Shown: one piece after another, positions 31,369-39,291 of the stretch
Numbering within the stretch: the first letter of the stretch is position 1
Layout of the letters: every line of letters starts with the position of its first letter
Origin: Phlegmacium glaucopus
Taxonomy: Eukaryota; Basidiomycota; Agaricomycetes; Agaricales; Cortinariaceae
Assembly (NCBI GenBank): GCA_015039465.1
Contig: MU130066.1
Location: 17,255-56,545, forward strand
Direction of reading: 5' to 3'
Length of the DNA stretch: 39,291 nucleotides
Made by a program: the position numbers and the translations under genes
The notes under the pieces: generated by a model
Databases searched by the model: none
The model's input: the letters and a program-made list of their open reading frames with translations, nothing else
What the model was told of the DNA's origin: nothing

Positions 31369-31755
31369 CATCAGAAAAAAATAACCTTGGCCTGGCTGGC
31401 TCTGGCTGCCCTGGGCTGCCCTGGCCAGCCCTGAACATCTTTGGCTAGGTTTAAAAATCTGAAAAAAATTATAACAAATCACAGAAATATTTATAGCACC
31501 CAATTCCAAAAAAAGTACACAATTACATAAGACAGATGCTGAGATATTAAAGATATTAAAAAGATTTAATATCTTTAATATCTCAGCATCTGTCTTATGT
31601 AATTGTGTACTTTTTTTGGAATTGGGTGCTATAAATATTTCTGTGATTTGTTATATTTTTTTCAGATTTTTAAACCTAGCCAAAGATGTTCAGGGCTGGC
31701 CAGGGCAGCCCAGGGCAGCCAGAGCCAGCCAGGCCAAGGTTATTTTTTTCTGATG
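31369..31755. mobile_element. 387-bp near-perfect fold-back element (MITE-like)
   Basis: Two arms of about 190 nt, from CATCAGAAAAAAATAACC to the mirrored GGTTATTTTTTTCTGATG, are complementary except for about one indel, with a centre of about 5 nt near 31562. The arms contain a C/T/G-only stretch (CCTGGCTGGCTCTGGCTGCC) and an AT-rich half. It sits inside the RT frame between GQEG and KVLRLL. The flanks fit a 2-bp (AA/TT) target duplication. No coding capacity. The near identity of the arms points to recent insertion or strong gene conversion. Confidence 0.85.
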
Positions 31756-31895
31756 TTTCCTTCCTGTCCTGGTTTCAAAACTCCACGTGGCGGTTTCATA
31801 TAGACAGTTTCCTTAAGAGGCGCATTAAGATATGCGCTGTTTACGTTGACATGCTCTATTTCCCAGTCCTGTTCCACGGCATTTGCAAGAACCGC

Positions 31896-32687
31896 TGATA
31901 GGACCCAGGAGACGTCTAGGGATGTAAACGCACCATTTTCGCGGTTTCACAACCTTTGCAGTATACTCGCGGATGCTCACATATTGTTGCGGATACTTGC
32001 AGATCATCGCAGGTCATCGCAGATCATCGCAGATCATCGCAGATCATCGCAGATCATCGCAGATCATCGCAGATCATCGCAGATCATCGCAGATCATCGC
32101 AGATCATCGCAGGTCATCGCACATACTCGCACGTACTTGCAGCTCATCACAGAACACTTGCAGATCATCGCAGACGCTTGCAGTCATCACCAACATTCGC
32201 ATTATCATTTGCAGTTGCCAGCTGTTCTTGCAATCATTAAACACGACTCAAACAATCACTCAGGTGACTGTATTACTCATCACCTTTATTTTTATCTTGT
32301 CCCCTTTATTTGGCTCTTATCTCCTATGTTTCATTACCAATTTACCGGATCCATGTGACTCCGCTTTAACCCACATTTTACATTCTTGTTTCACCTTTCC
32401 GCACTTAGCTATTGCTAGTTACTATATTATTAGCAGTAGCAAGTAGGGTAACAGGGGGGGAGAGACGAAATTACCACAGTTTTGATCCCACCTTTGGAAT
32501 GTCGTACTAAGCTACTCTTGCACTCCTTCAAAATCATCCTGCACACTTCGCTTTTTCTGCGCATTATCTCACACTTTAAAGCGAACCTTCGCGCCTCATA
32601 AAACCTCACCATCACCTACTGAAGAGAACTACATCAACCCCACGAACTACGTACTACTTGCAGTCTGTCCCCACCGCAGGTACATCA
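31896..32687. mobile_element. Solo-LTR-like insertion in copia RT
   Basis: It begins TGATAGGACC and ends GTACATCA, flanked by CCGC (ACCGC if the final A is counted as target) at 31891-31895 and 32687-32691. Removing it rejoins the RT text around PTVHAV and LANAVEQ in frame. It contains the 10-bp minisatellite. TG...CA ends and a 4-5-bp duplication fit a solo LTR, but no full-length partner is present in the window. Confidence 0.7.
31975..32190 (+). repeat. 10-bp minisatellite AGATCATCGC
   Basis: Twelve units are in exact phase at 32001-32120 (ten AGATCATCGC, two AGGTCATCGC), with degenerate flanks such as ACATACTCGC, ACGTACTTGC and GGATACTTGC. The unit contains GATC and CGC and reads ADHRRSSQII in one frame, which is not a real protein. 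Confidence 0.9.
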
Positions 32688-35600
32688 CCGCATGTACTGT
32701 CGGCATTTTTGCAGCTGACGAGAACGTCTCCATGTAGTTTACTCCTTCCACTTGTTTATGACCCCCAGCCACGATTCGGAGTCTGTAGCTTTGTATTTCG
32801 CCATTAGGTCCACGTTTTACCCTTAGGACTTCACCACAAGGTATTGCAACATGACCTTTTGGTAAGTCTTCCACTACCCATGTCTTGAATTTTTTGAGCT
32901 GACTAATTTCATAGTTCAGCGCTTCTTGCCATTTTTCTGCATCAGGTCCTCATAATGCTTTGTCAAGCAAACAGGGATCGGAAGGATGAGAGCTGACAAG
33001 AGCGAAATCCGGAGGCAACAAGCTAAGTGGTTCGTCATCATCAACTATATGGTCTGACGACGTGATTTCAGGAGTTGGATCATCGTAATAGGCCATGGCG
33101 GCAGTCAAACCGTCATTCATGGCTTTGTAAACTCCTTGTGGTTTTCGTGGACGACGACCACGTCCATACGCTTGGTTATTTGCATCATCCGCGGATTCAG
33201 GAATAGGGTCTGGTATAGGCTCAACTATGGATCAATCAACATGATCTTGTTGAGAGTTATCTATCTCATTTTCAGTTTGAACTTCACTGATGATACCGGA
33301 TTTTTCAGTATCTTGAACATTTTTGAGAGGATTTTGGGATTGCTGGATGACCTTTAGCTTCTCCCCCTCAGCTAGTAACTCCTCATAAATGTTAAGGTCG
33401 TCATTGGATTGTATGTCATCTTCATTGAAGACTACATTTCTTTCAACTGTAACAGTACGTTTTCCAGGCCAAAAAATTTGGTACCCTTTTGATTCGGAAT
33501 CGTAACCAACAAAGCGCCCGACCTGAGCTCTGGAATCAAGTTTTCCGGCATTTAGATCTTTTACATATGCGGCTACTCCAAACTCTTGAATACCGGCAAG
33601 ATGTAGTTTTCGTTTGTTCAGGATTTCATAAGGAGTTTTTCCGTCTAATGCGTGCGCTGGGGTTCGATTTTGTAACCAAGTGGTATGTTTCATTGCCTCT
33701 TCCCATAGGAAACGAGGTAATCCTGATGCTAAAAGCAGAGCTCGAGCTCACTCAGCCCAAGTATGCATGCCTCGTTCAGCAACACCATTTTGAGGTGGCG
33801 AGTCATGCATGGTAAGTTCTCGTACTGTTCCTCTTTCATTTTGATGACGAATCATTTCATTTGATAGGAATTCTCCCCTTCGGTTGGAACGTACTATCTT
33901 TATCCAATTTCCAGTTTGAGTTTTGAGATAAGCTTCATCCTGTTTATAGGATTTGAAAGTTTCGCTCTTCTTTTGCTGGAAGTAGAGTTTGGTTTCTCGG
34001 GTTGCATTGTCAATGCGTGCTGCTACGTAGCAATTACTGTTTAGGCTTTTCACTGATGCAGGTCCCCACAGATCCCAATGAACCCTGTCACCATACTTCA
34101 TCGCTCAAGTTTTGGATTGTTGAGGATAAGGCTGCCTCGCTGACTTAGCTTTGGCACAGGCTTTGCAAAACTCAATTTTAGAGTCATTATCCAGGATAAT
34201 TCCCGTGATAAAACCTTTTGAAACGGCGTGTTTGATGGCTGAATAGGATATATGACCAAATTTACGGTGAGCCTTGTTTATGTTCATCTTTTCAACTACT
34301 GTGTTCACATGATAATCATGTTCGATGTTTTTTGAAGTAGGAAAGCGATAGAGGTTATCAATGCAAGGGATTTGGGCAATAGTACATCCATTTTCATGTT
34401 TTATGGTGCATTTGCCCTTATGAAAGGTTACCAGGTATCCTGCTTTTTCGAGTCGACTTATGGAAATAAGTGTAAAAGCAAGGTCTGGTGTGTGTATCGC
34501 ATCTTTGAATGTTGTTTTGGTTCACGTTGACCCATTCGGTAGATCCAGAAGCATGTCTCCCATGCCAATGGCCTTGACCTTTCAACCGTCTGCTGTAGTT
34601 ATTTCGCAATCGACAAGTCGGTAGTTTGTGAACTTCGACCGATCAGGAGAGTAGTCTCGACTAGCTCCACTGTCAATACATCCTCCAAACTGAGATTTCG
34701 AGACTGGAATCGCGTTTGCAATGTCAACATAGTCAGAGGTACATGTAAAGGCAAAAAGTTCATCTTCTTTGTCATCGACTGCGACTATGGCTGATTCTGT
34801 CTTCTTCAATTTCTTTTGTCTCGGGCCTTGACCTTCTTTCCCCCCTCCTTTTGACCAACAATCCGGAGCTCCATGTCCTGGTTTTCCGCAATTTCCACAT
34901 GCGTCGTTTGAATCAGCATGGGAATGTTTTTCAAACTTCTTGTGCTTGCCGTGTCGATTTCTTCCACCTTTCTTTGTGTGGGCAGCTAATGCAGATTCAG
35001 CATTCTTGCCTTGTTCGTCATTGATGACGCGATGCTGCGCTTCCTCGATGATGAAGGATATCAAATCATTGGTTTTCATCTGTTGTGATTGACCTCCTGA
35101 GAGGTTGCTAGCTCGTTCGGCTGCTCTGATAGTTTGAAGGGTTGGTCGGTAGGAATCAGGTAAGGAAGACATCACAATGATGTTGAATTGAGTTTCAGAT
35201 AGTGATGACCCCATTTTTAGGAGATTATCTCATCGCTGAAGCATTAATTGAAAGTGCTGCTTCAACTCTATGAAGTGAGTCTTCGAATCTTTGTTTTCAT
35301 TTAGCTTCATGCTGGACAATTGATCCTCTGCATCAAGGATGTACAGGGTACTCTTCGTCATCGCGTCGGCTTTGACAATCTTCCACATGTCCTCGGCTGA
35401 GGTCAAGCTCTTTATTTTTGCACCGAGACGTGGAGAGGTGGTGGAAAGAATGATATGCTGAGCTAGGTACTTGCGTTTCTTGAATTCTGTGATTCTAATT
35501 TCTTTCGTCTCAATCTGTTCTTCCGTTGCAGGCGTCGTTCGATCTGCTAGGACCGCAACTCCACCTAGTATCGCAAACGGTTTAGGCGCTATAGCGGTAC

Positions 35601-35767
35601 CCTCCACGTGTCTCCACAGTCCCTTCAAGCCCATTGCTTTCTGTATTCTTGGTTTGTAATCCACCCAATTGCTTCCGTCGTCACGGAGCTTTGGTATTGC
35701 TAGATTTGTTGAGTCGGAACTAGGGTTGAATGATAGGTTAGACATTTTGTCTTTGGGGCCCATAACC

Positions 35768-36003
35768 TGTTGGAATATTTCGCAGCTAGAACAGTTGAAT
35801 TGTAAGTCTCAACCTTTTTGATAGAATTTTTATTAATTATTATACCTAGAACAGTTGAATTGTAACTAGGTGATTATTAGAAGTAGTATTAAGTGAATAA
35901 ACGAATGAACTCACGTCTCAACCTTTTTGATAAAAGTTGAGACTTGTAGTAAATAAGACTCCGTCACTAAAGGAATGTGATTATGTAATAGAAGAAAATA
36001 AAT
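35768..36003 (-). repeat. Copia 5' LTR, truncated
   Basis: It matches 29784-30019 over 236 bp with no length change, then stops at AAAATAAAT and passes directly into the chitin synthase fragment. The missing 75 bp are the outer (U3) end of the 5' LTR, so the element has lost its upstream boundary and target duplication. Confidence 0.85.
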
Positions 36004-36300
36004 GATGAGCAGTCCGAGATAGAAGTAGTTGAGGATGATGTTGACCGTGGGGATTCCCTTAAGGTTGAAGCTCTTATCTTCCATCGATTCGGAGAGGATG
36101 GCGAAGGCGATGTAATCGTTGGCCAGAGTAACCCAGCCGAGTAGTATATCAGCTTGCTTGTTTCGTGCTGAGTAACAGGAATGGAAAGCGAAACAATCGC
36201 ACCAGGGCGAACCAAGAGAAGATCAAGTTGAGCAATTGGTACACCATCTCGACGTGTATCCACGCCTTGCGGAGGAACGTATGGGCTAGAAGTTCGGTTA
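36004..36300 (-). pseudogene. Chitin synthase C-terminal membrane region, fragment
   Basis: Minus strand, block 1 (about 36300-36203) reads FLRKAWIHVEMVYQLLNLIFSWFAL. Block 2 (36123-36004) reads ANDYIAFAILSESMED, then FNLKGIP and NIILNYFYLGLLI. These are the transmembrane segments after the catalytic domain of class I-III chitin synthases. The 79 nt between them start with GTGCGA and contain CTGATATAC, like an intron, but no AG acceptor is in place. The text ends exactly at the copia LTR. The catalytic QxxRW region is missing. Non-functional remnant, distinct from the myosin-type fragment at 11558. Confidence 0.65.
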
Positions 36301-36329
36301 GTGTCACGTCCGCAGGTCCTTCAACCACG

Positions 36330-36491
36330 ATGGTGAAGCGGCGCAAATTTTCTGACCTTAGTCACGAAGAAGCTTCCACCGTGGTCAATATCTTGGAGAG
36401 ATTTCAGAATTAGATTGACGAGGAAGACGAAGATGGGCAGGAGGTTGTCGATGCCTTGCAGAAGGTTGTCCGCAAGTTGAAGGAAGTGAGG
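36330..36491 (+). other. Possible first exon of an unknown gene
   Basis: ATG 36330 gives MVKRRKFSDLSHEEAST, then NILERFQN, a TAG at 36411-36413, and in the same frame IDEEDEDGQEVVDALQKV up to a GTAAG donor at 36492. The charged, helix-forming text looks coding, but the TAG and lack of a following exon leave it doubtful. Confidence 0.3.
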
Positions 36492-37155
36492 GTAAGATTT
36501 GTTCTCACAAACACATCATGTCAGCCGCCTAAGCCATTATAATGCAAGATTCACTGTAATTGTCGACGAGTAGTAATGCAATATCAACTGTAGCTACCAG
36601 TACTTGTATGACAGCAGTATTGCTGTGGTAGTTTAGGGAGTTGTGCATCATCCCTTCGGGTAAGTGATGCATGACCTTACTGAAATAAGTTGCTCCGTCC
36701 CCGCCCTTCCACACTTTGATGCGCTCGTATCCACAAATAGAGCCTCTATAAATAGCATTACCAAGCCAGAACCGTGAACCAAGGCGGTTTGTATCCAGTA
36801 CTTACTATTTAATGCATCACTGTCGTCAGGGGATGTAGCGCTGCCTTCTACCTTTGAATTAATAATTGTTCTTTGAGTCGAGGGCCCAGCTAATAATCTA
36901 CTAATTATGGCGGTTCTTTTGTATCTGTTTGCTGGTCAGGCCAGTGTTGCAGGAGGCAGGAGGCATCGGGAACTAATGGTTGGGGGTTCCCGGTGCATTC
37001 AAATGGTCTGTGGCATCACCCCGTCATATACTGGTGATGCATTACTCGCTTCAGAGACCTGTGATGCATAACTCACCCTCAGAGAGCCCTGATGCACCAC
37101 TACGCCTTTCCTCATTGATGATGCATTAGTACTTGCTATATGAGCCTCGAGACCT
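36492..37155. other. No gene; ATGCAT repeats begin
   Basis: A few TGATGCATCA-like decamers appear from about 36665, becoming frequent after 37030. A GC-richer stretch near 36930-36990 has no identifiable function. Confidence 0.4.
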
Positions 37156-37184
37156 GTGATGCATCACTCGCTCTCAGAGAGCTG

Positions 37185-37375
37185 TGATGCATCACTACGC
37201 CTTTCCTCATTAGTGATGCATTACTTCACGAGCCCCGAGACCTGTGATGCATCACTACGCCTTTCCTCATTAGTGATGCATTACTTCACGAGCCCCGAGA
37301 CCTGTGATGCATCACTACGCCTTTCCTCATTAGTGATGCATTACTTCACCAGCCTCGAGACCTGTGATGCATCAC
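37185..37375 (+). repeat. 60-bp tandem repeat, 3 units plus
   Basis: TGATGCATCACTACGCC starts at 37185, 37245 and 37305; a fourth, divergent unit starts at 37365. Each unit holds one GATGCATCAC and one GATGCATTAC. The open frame across it is a 20-residue periodic artefact. Confidence 0.9.
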
Positions 37376-37568
37376 TCTCAGAGAGCTCACCACTACTAGT
37401 ACGCCCTTCCTCATTGGTAATGCATCGCTATCACATTTCTTCAGTCCGTAATTACTAATTTATAAGTCTGTCGAAAAAATTATAGTACTTCGTGACGCGT
37501 GAGGCCTGTAATGCACTACTTATTTAGGAAGAGTTATGATGCATTACTTACCTTGCGAGACTAAATTT

Positions 37569-37926
37569 GTGCGTCAGTGCTCGTTCTCAGATGTCACTCT
37601 CCTTTAGCTATAGTCGGTAGTTACTAATTTACAAGTCCGTCGAATAAATTATAATGCATTACTTTGCGAGACTCGCAAATGGTGCATCATGATCTGACAA
37701 ATAAAATATAATGCATTACATTGCGAACCACGCGATGCATCACTTGTGTGCGTCAGTGCTCGTTCTCAGATGTCACTCTCCTTTAGCTATAGTCGGTAGT
37801 TACTAATTTACAAGTCCGTCGAATAAATTATAATGCATTACTTTGCGAGACTCGCAAATGGTGCATCATGATCTGACAAATAAAATATAATGCATTACAT
37901 TGCGAAACACGCGATGCATCACTTGT
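37569..37926 (+). repeat. 179-bp tandem duplication
   Basis: GTGCGTCAGTGCTCGTTCTC starts at 37569 and 37748; the two copies are almost identical (GAACCACG against GAAACACG). Each has three ATGCAT-type sites or variants. Confidence 0.9.
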
Positions 37927-38130
37927 CTCAGCCTGAGACAGCTGTGATGCATTACTTACCAGTGTGATGCACTACCCGCCTTTCCTTCATTTGTGATACA
38001 TCACTATGACTGGTAAGTACTAAAATTACACTACGAACAATGCATTACTTGCTCGGCCGGAGTCCGGCCTGGAATGTCACCAGACACTGTCAGGAAGAGT
38101 TGTGATACATAACTTTGCGAGACCACAAAT

Positions 38131-38558
38131 AGATGCATCACTCATTCAAGGGACTGACCGATGCCATTACCGGTGTTTGTCCGGTCAGACAATTAGTCCA
38201 CCGGACAGTAAAAATGTGACATTCCAGTGGAAAAGCACAAGAAATAGGCCAGTGAAGTACAATGGACATATCAGCGGACTTAGCACCCGACAGCAACTGG
38301 ACAGCAGCTATTAATAAACTTGGATTACAAAATGATGGCCTGCATGCCAGCGACATGGGCTGGGATATCATGACATAGAGTCAGGCAGTTATGAGCGAGA
38401 CGCGAGGTAATCACGTGACTCAAGCTGGGCGATTATGTGACTGTAAGTCACGACCAGCACCTCACCTCTGTATTCGCGATAACATTCCTGACCACCTCAA
38501 CTCAAGGCTGCGACAAACAACGACAACCACGGATGGTCCTGCGCACCATCCGTAGTCG
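38131..38558. other. 3' flank of the transposase gene
   Basis: TCACGTGA-type sites lie near 38413, and a hairpin ACGGATGGT-CCTGCGC-ACCATCCGT at about 38529-38553. These may lie near the end of the DNA transposon. No coding region is recognised. Confidence 0.35.
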
Positions 38559-39291
38559 TCAAAAGAAACGTAAATACGTTACGGTACATATACAATACAC
38601 TAACAAAGCCACACATACCCCAAAGGACAGACGTGCGACGTGCTCGTGATTTACACCATTCAATACGAACCTCTTTGAGCTCATATTAGCACTGAGAAAG
38701 CATGAAGAACAGATAAACGTACTTTCACGCAAGAACTCATCGTTTTCCAGATCATCTGCTGGCACTGTCTTCCAAATCCATGAGATTATCCTCCGTCCTT
38801 CACTTTGTTTCTTCCCCAATCGCTCTGCTTTTCCCTCGGATAGGTCGCGAATATCTTCATCTTTCAACAGCAGTAACTCGTTCTTCCACCCGAATTCAAA
38901 GACCTGAGATGATAGTAATAAAAGCGCACTATATGCCACCCGGTACTCCGCTGCAGCGGCATCAATTTTCGCTTGAATACCATCAATTGCATTACGTGCT
39001 CGTGTATTGGCACCTTGCCCCCGAATAAAGCGATCTTTGAACTTGTAGAGGTATGCGCGGACTTGGAGATAATGTCGCAGAGAATCCAGGGATTCATAAG
39101 CCTGTGCGTGTTGAAGTTTCCATTCAATATTGGCAAGAGAACCATCTACTGAGACCCGACCATTAATTTGTGAAGGAAGCCAGAGAGGAATGAGATGAGG
39201 TTTTATCGAAGAAGTACTGTTGTCTTTTGGGGATATGGCGTGCAACGTTGCGATGGCTGGACAATAAAGAAGCCGGAATTTGCACCAGGAC
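38559..39291 (-). CDS. KDZ-type transposase, C-terminal part (5' beyond window)
   Basis: The minus frame is open from the right edge (SPAIATLHAISPK region uncertain). It reads LQHAQAYESLDSLRHYLQVR, then YKFKDRFIRGQGANTRAR, AAAEYRVAYSAL, DEDIRDLSEGKAE and RRIISWIWKT. This is the C-terminal helical region of Kyakuja-Dileera-Zisupton transposases as I recall them: the repeated AxxxLxxLR, the RGQGxNTRA box and the final SWIW. The RNase H-like catalytic core would lie upstream, outside the window. After DEFLRE a GTACGT near 38730 could be a donor, so the residues after it down to the stop at 38559 may be intron. There are no disabling changes in the visible part. Confidence 0.65.
   Translation of the reverse strand, partial: SWCKFRLLYCPAIATLHAISPKDNSTSSIKPHLIPLWLPSQINGRVSVDGSLANIEWKLQHAQAYESLDSLRHYLQVRAYLYKFKDRFIRGQGANTRARNAIDGIQAKIDAAAAEYRVAYSALLLLSSQVFEFGWKNELLLLKDEDIRDLSEGKAERLGKKQSEGRRIISWIWKTVPADDLENDEFLRESTFICSSCFLSANMSSKRFVLNGVNHEHVARLSFGVCVALLVYCICTVTYLRFF

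Larger units (their letters stand above)
30225..35763 (-). pseudogene. Copia gag-pol, inactivated
   Basis: A single gag-pol frame starts at ATG 35761-35763. Gag comprises a UBN2-like region and a CCHC knuckle (CGNCGKPGHGAPDC). Protease has DSGAS. The GAG-pre-integrase region has HRKFGH and CKAC. Integrase has HWDLWGP, an SNRRGEF site and QNGVAERG. RT has an NVNSAYLNA site and ATNNMA in place of ATDDMA. RNase H includes STEAEYIAL. In-frame stops, all TGA, lie at 35230, 34582, 34522, 34105, 33748, 33232, 32950 and 30486 (lowest coordinate). A one-base frameshift lies near 30891-30896. Catalytic Asp changed to Asn at 33883-33885 (integrase), 31845-31847 and 31189-31194 (RT). RNase H has CNVDW near 30678. 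The natural stop is TAA at 30225-30227. It cannot be active by itself. Confidence 0.9.
29784..36003 (-). mobile_element. Ty1/copia element, decayed, with two nested insertions
   Basis: Minus-strand element. The 3' LTR is at 29784-30094, the polypurine tract at 30095-30106 (GAGGGGGAG on the minus strand), gag-pol at 35763 to 30225, and the truncated 5' LTR at 35768-36003. The order protease, integrase, RT, RNase H identifies copia. A 792-bp solo-LTR-like insert (31896-32687) and a 387-bp fold-back insert (31369-31755) interrupt RT. Their removal restores the coding text on either side. The two LTRs differ at about 6 of 236 aligned positions. Confidence 0.9.
37030..38130. repeat. Field of GTGATGCATCAC / TAATGCATTA palindromes
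   Basis: About 30 ATGCAT-centred near-palindromes occur in 1.1 kb, in two flavours: TGTGATGCATCACT and GTGATGCATTACTT or TATAATGCATTAC. Spacers are short and include CTCAGAGAGCT and CTTTGCGAGAC. Confidence 0.8.

Noticed and set aside
31846..32446. Open frames with ADHRRSSQII-type repeats
   Set aside because: They are translations of the 10-bp minisatellite in all frames.
30225..35763. TGA as a sense codon (altered genetic code) because all stops in the copia frame are TGA
   Set aside because: The intact Ulp1-like gene ends in TGA, and CGA-to-TGA deamination at CpG explains the bias together with the Asp-to-Asn changes.

Overview
The window looks like repeat-rich nuclear DNA of an agaricomycete basidiomycete. 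The evidence is short GT-AG introns of about 50-60 nt in the two real-looking genes, the C-terminus of a KDZ-type transposase, an Ulp1-like protease beside a RecQ-type helicase fragment (both expanded in mushrooms, as I recall the families), chitin synthase fragments, and a Ty1/copia element. There is no prokaryotic gene organisation, and I found no rRNA or tRNA gene. All family calls come from reading motifs, not from searches.

Layout. 1-4631 (+): a many-exon gene with a ParB-like GNHR motif and a long Ser/Asp/Glu tail, cut off by the left edge. Two of its introns are swollen by a 70-bp satellite built around a palindrome (GTTGAACA-W-TGTTCAAC). The same satellite, with related palindromes, fills 4660-11007 and recurs in decayed inverted form at 15370-16460. 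A 150-170-bp end sequence closes the arrays at three places: 9755-9925, 10999-11163 and, inverted, 15231-15370. 11164-15230 is a patchwork holding a broken myosin-motor chitin synthase start, LTR debris, a polyadenylated LTR-like copy and a tyrosine recombinase C-terminus. 14979-17450 carries a CACGTG-bearing 48-bp repeat. 17240-19440 is AT-rich and includes a LINE tail. 19690-22927 looks like a non-autonomous LTR-like element with a CCGGCAT minisatellite. 24181-24533 is a helicase fragment. 26037-28001 is an intact-looking Ulp1-like protease gene. 28504-29083 is a solo LTR with a 5-bp target duplication. 29784-36003 is a decayed copia element on the minus strand with two nested insertions. 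It abuts a second chitin synthase fragment. 36640-38140 is a field of ATGCAT-centred palindromic repeats. The right edge holds a KDZ transposase C-terminus on the minus strand.

Reading as a whole. Only the ParB-like gene (with reservations in its 5' half), the Ulp1-like gene and perhaps the KDZ transposase look functional. The most unusual feature is the palindromic satellite that occupies both the introns of the ParB-like gene and its flanking arrays and shares a repeated end sequence. It may be an undescribed mobile or self-amplifying element. The copia element shows CpG-deamination decay: all eight in-frame stops are TGA, and five Asp-to-Asn changes at or beside catalytic sites each sit at a former CpG.
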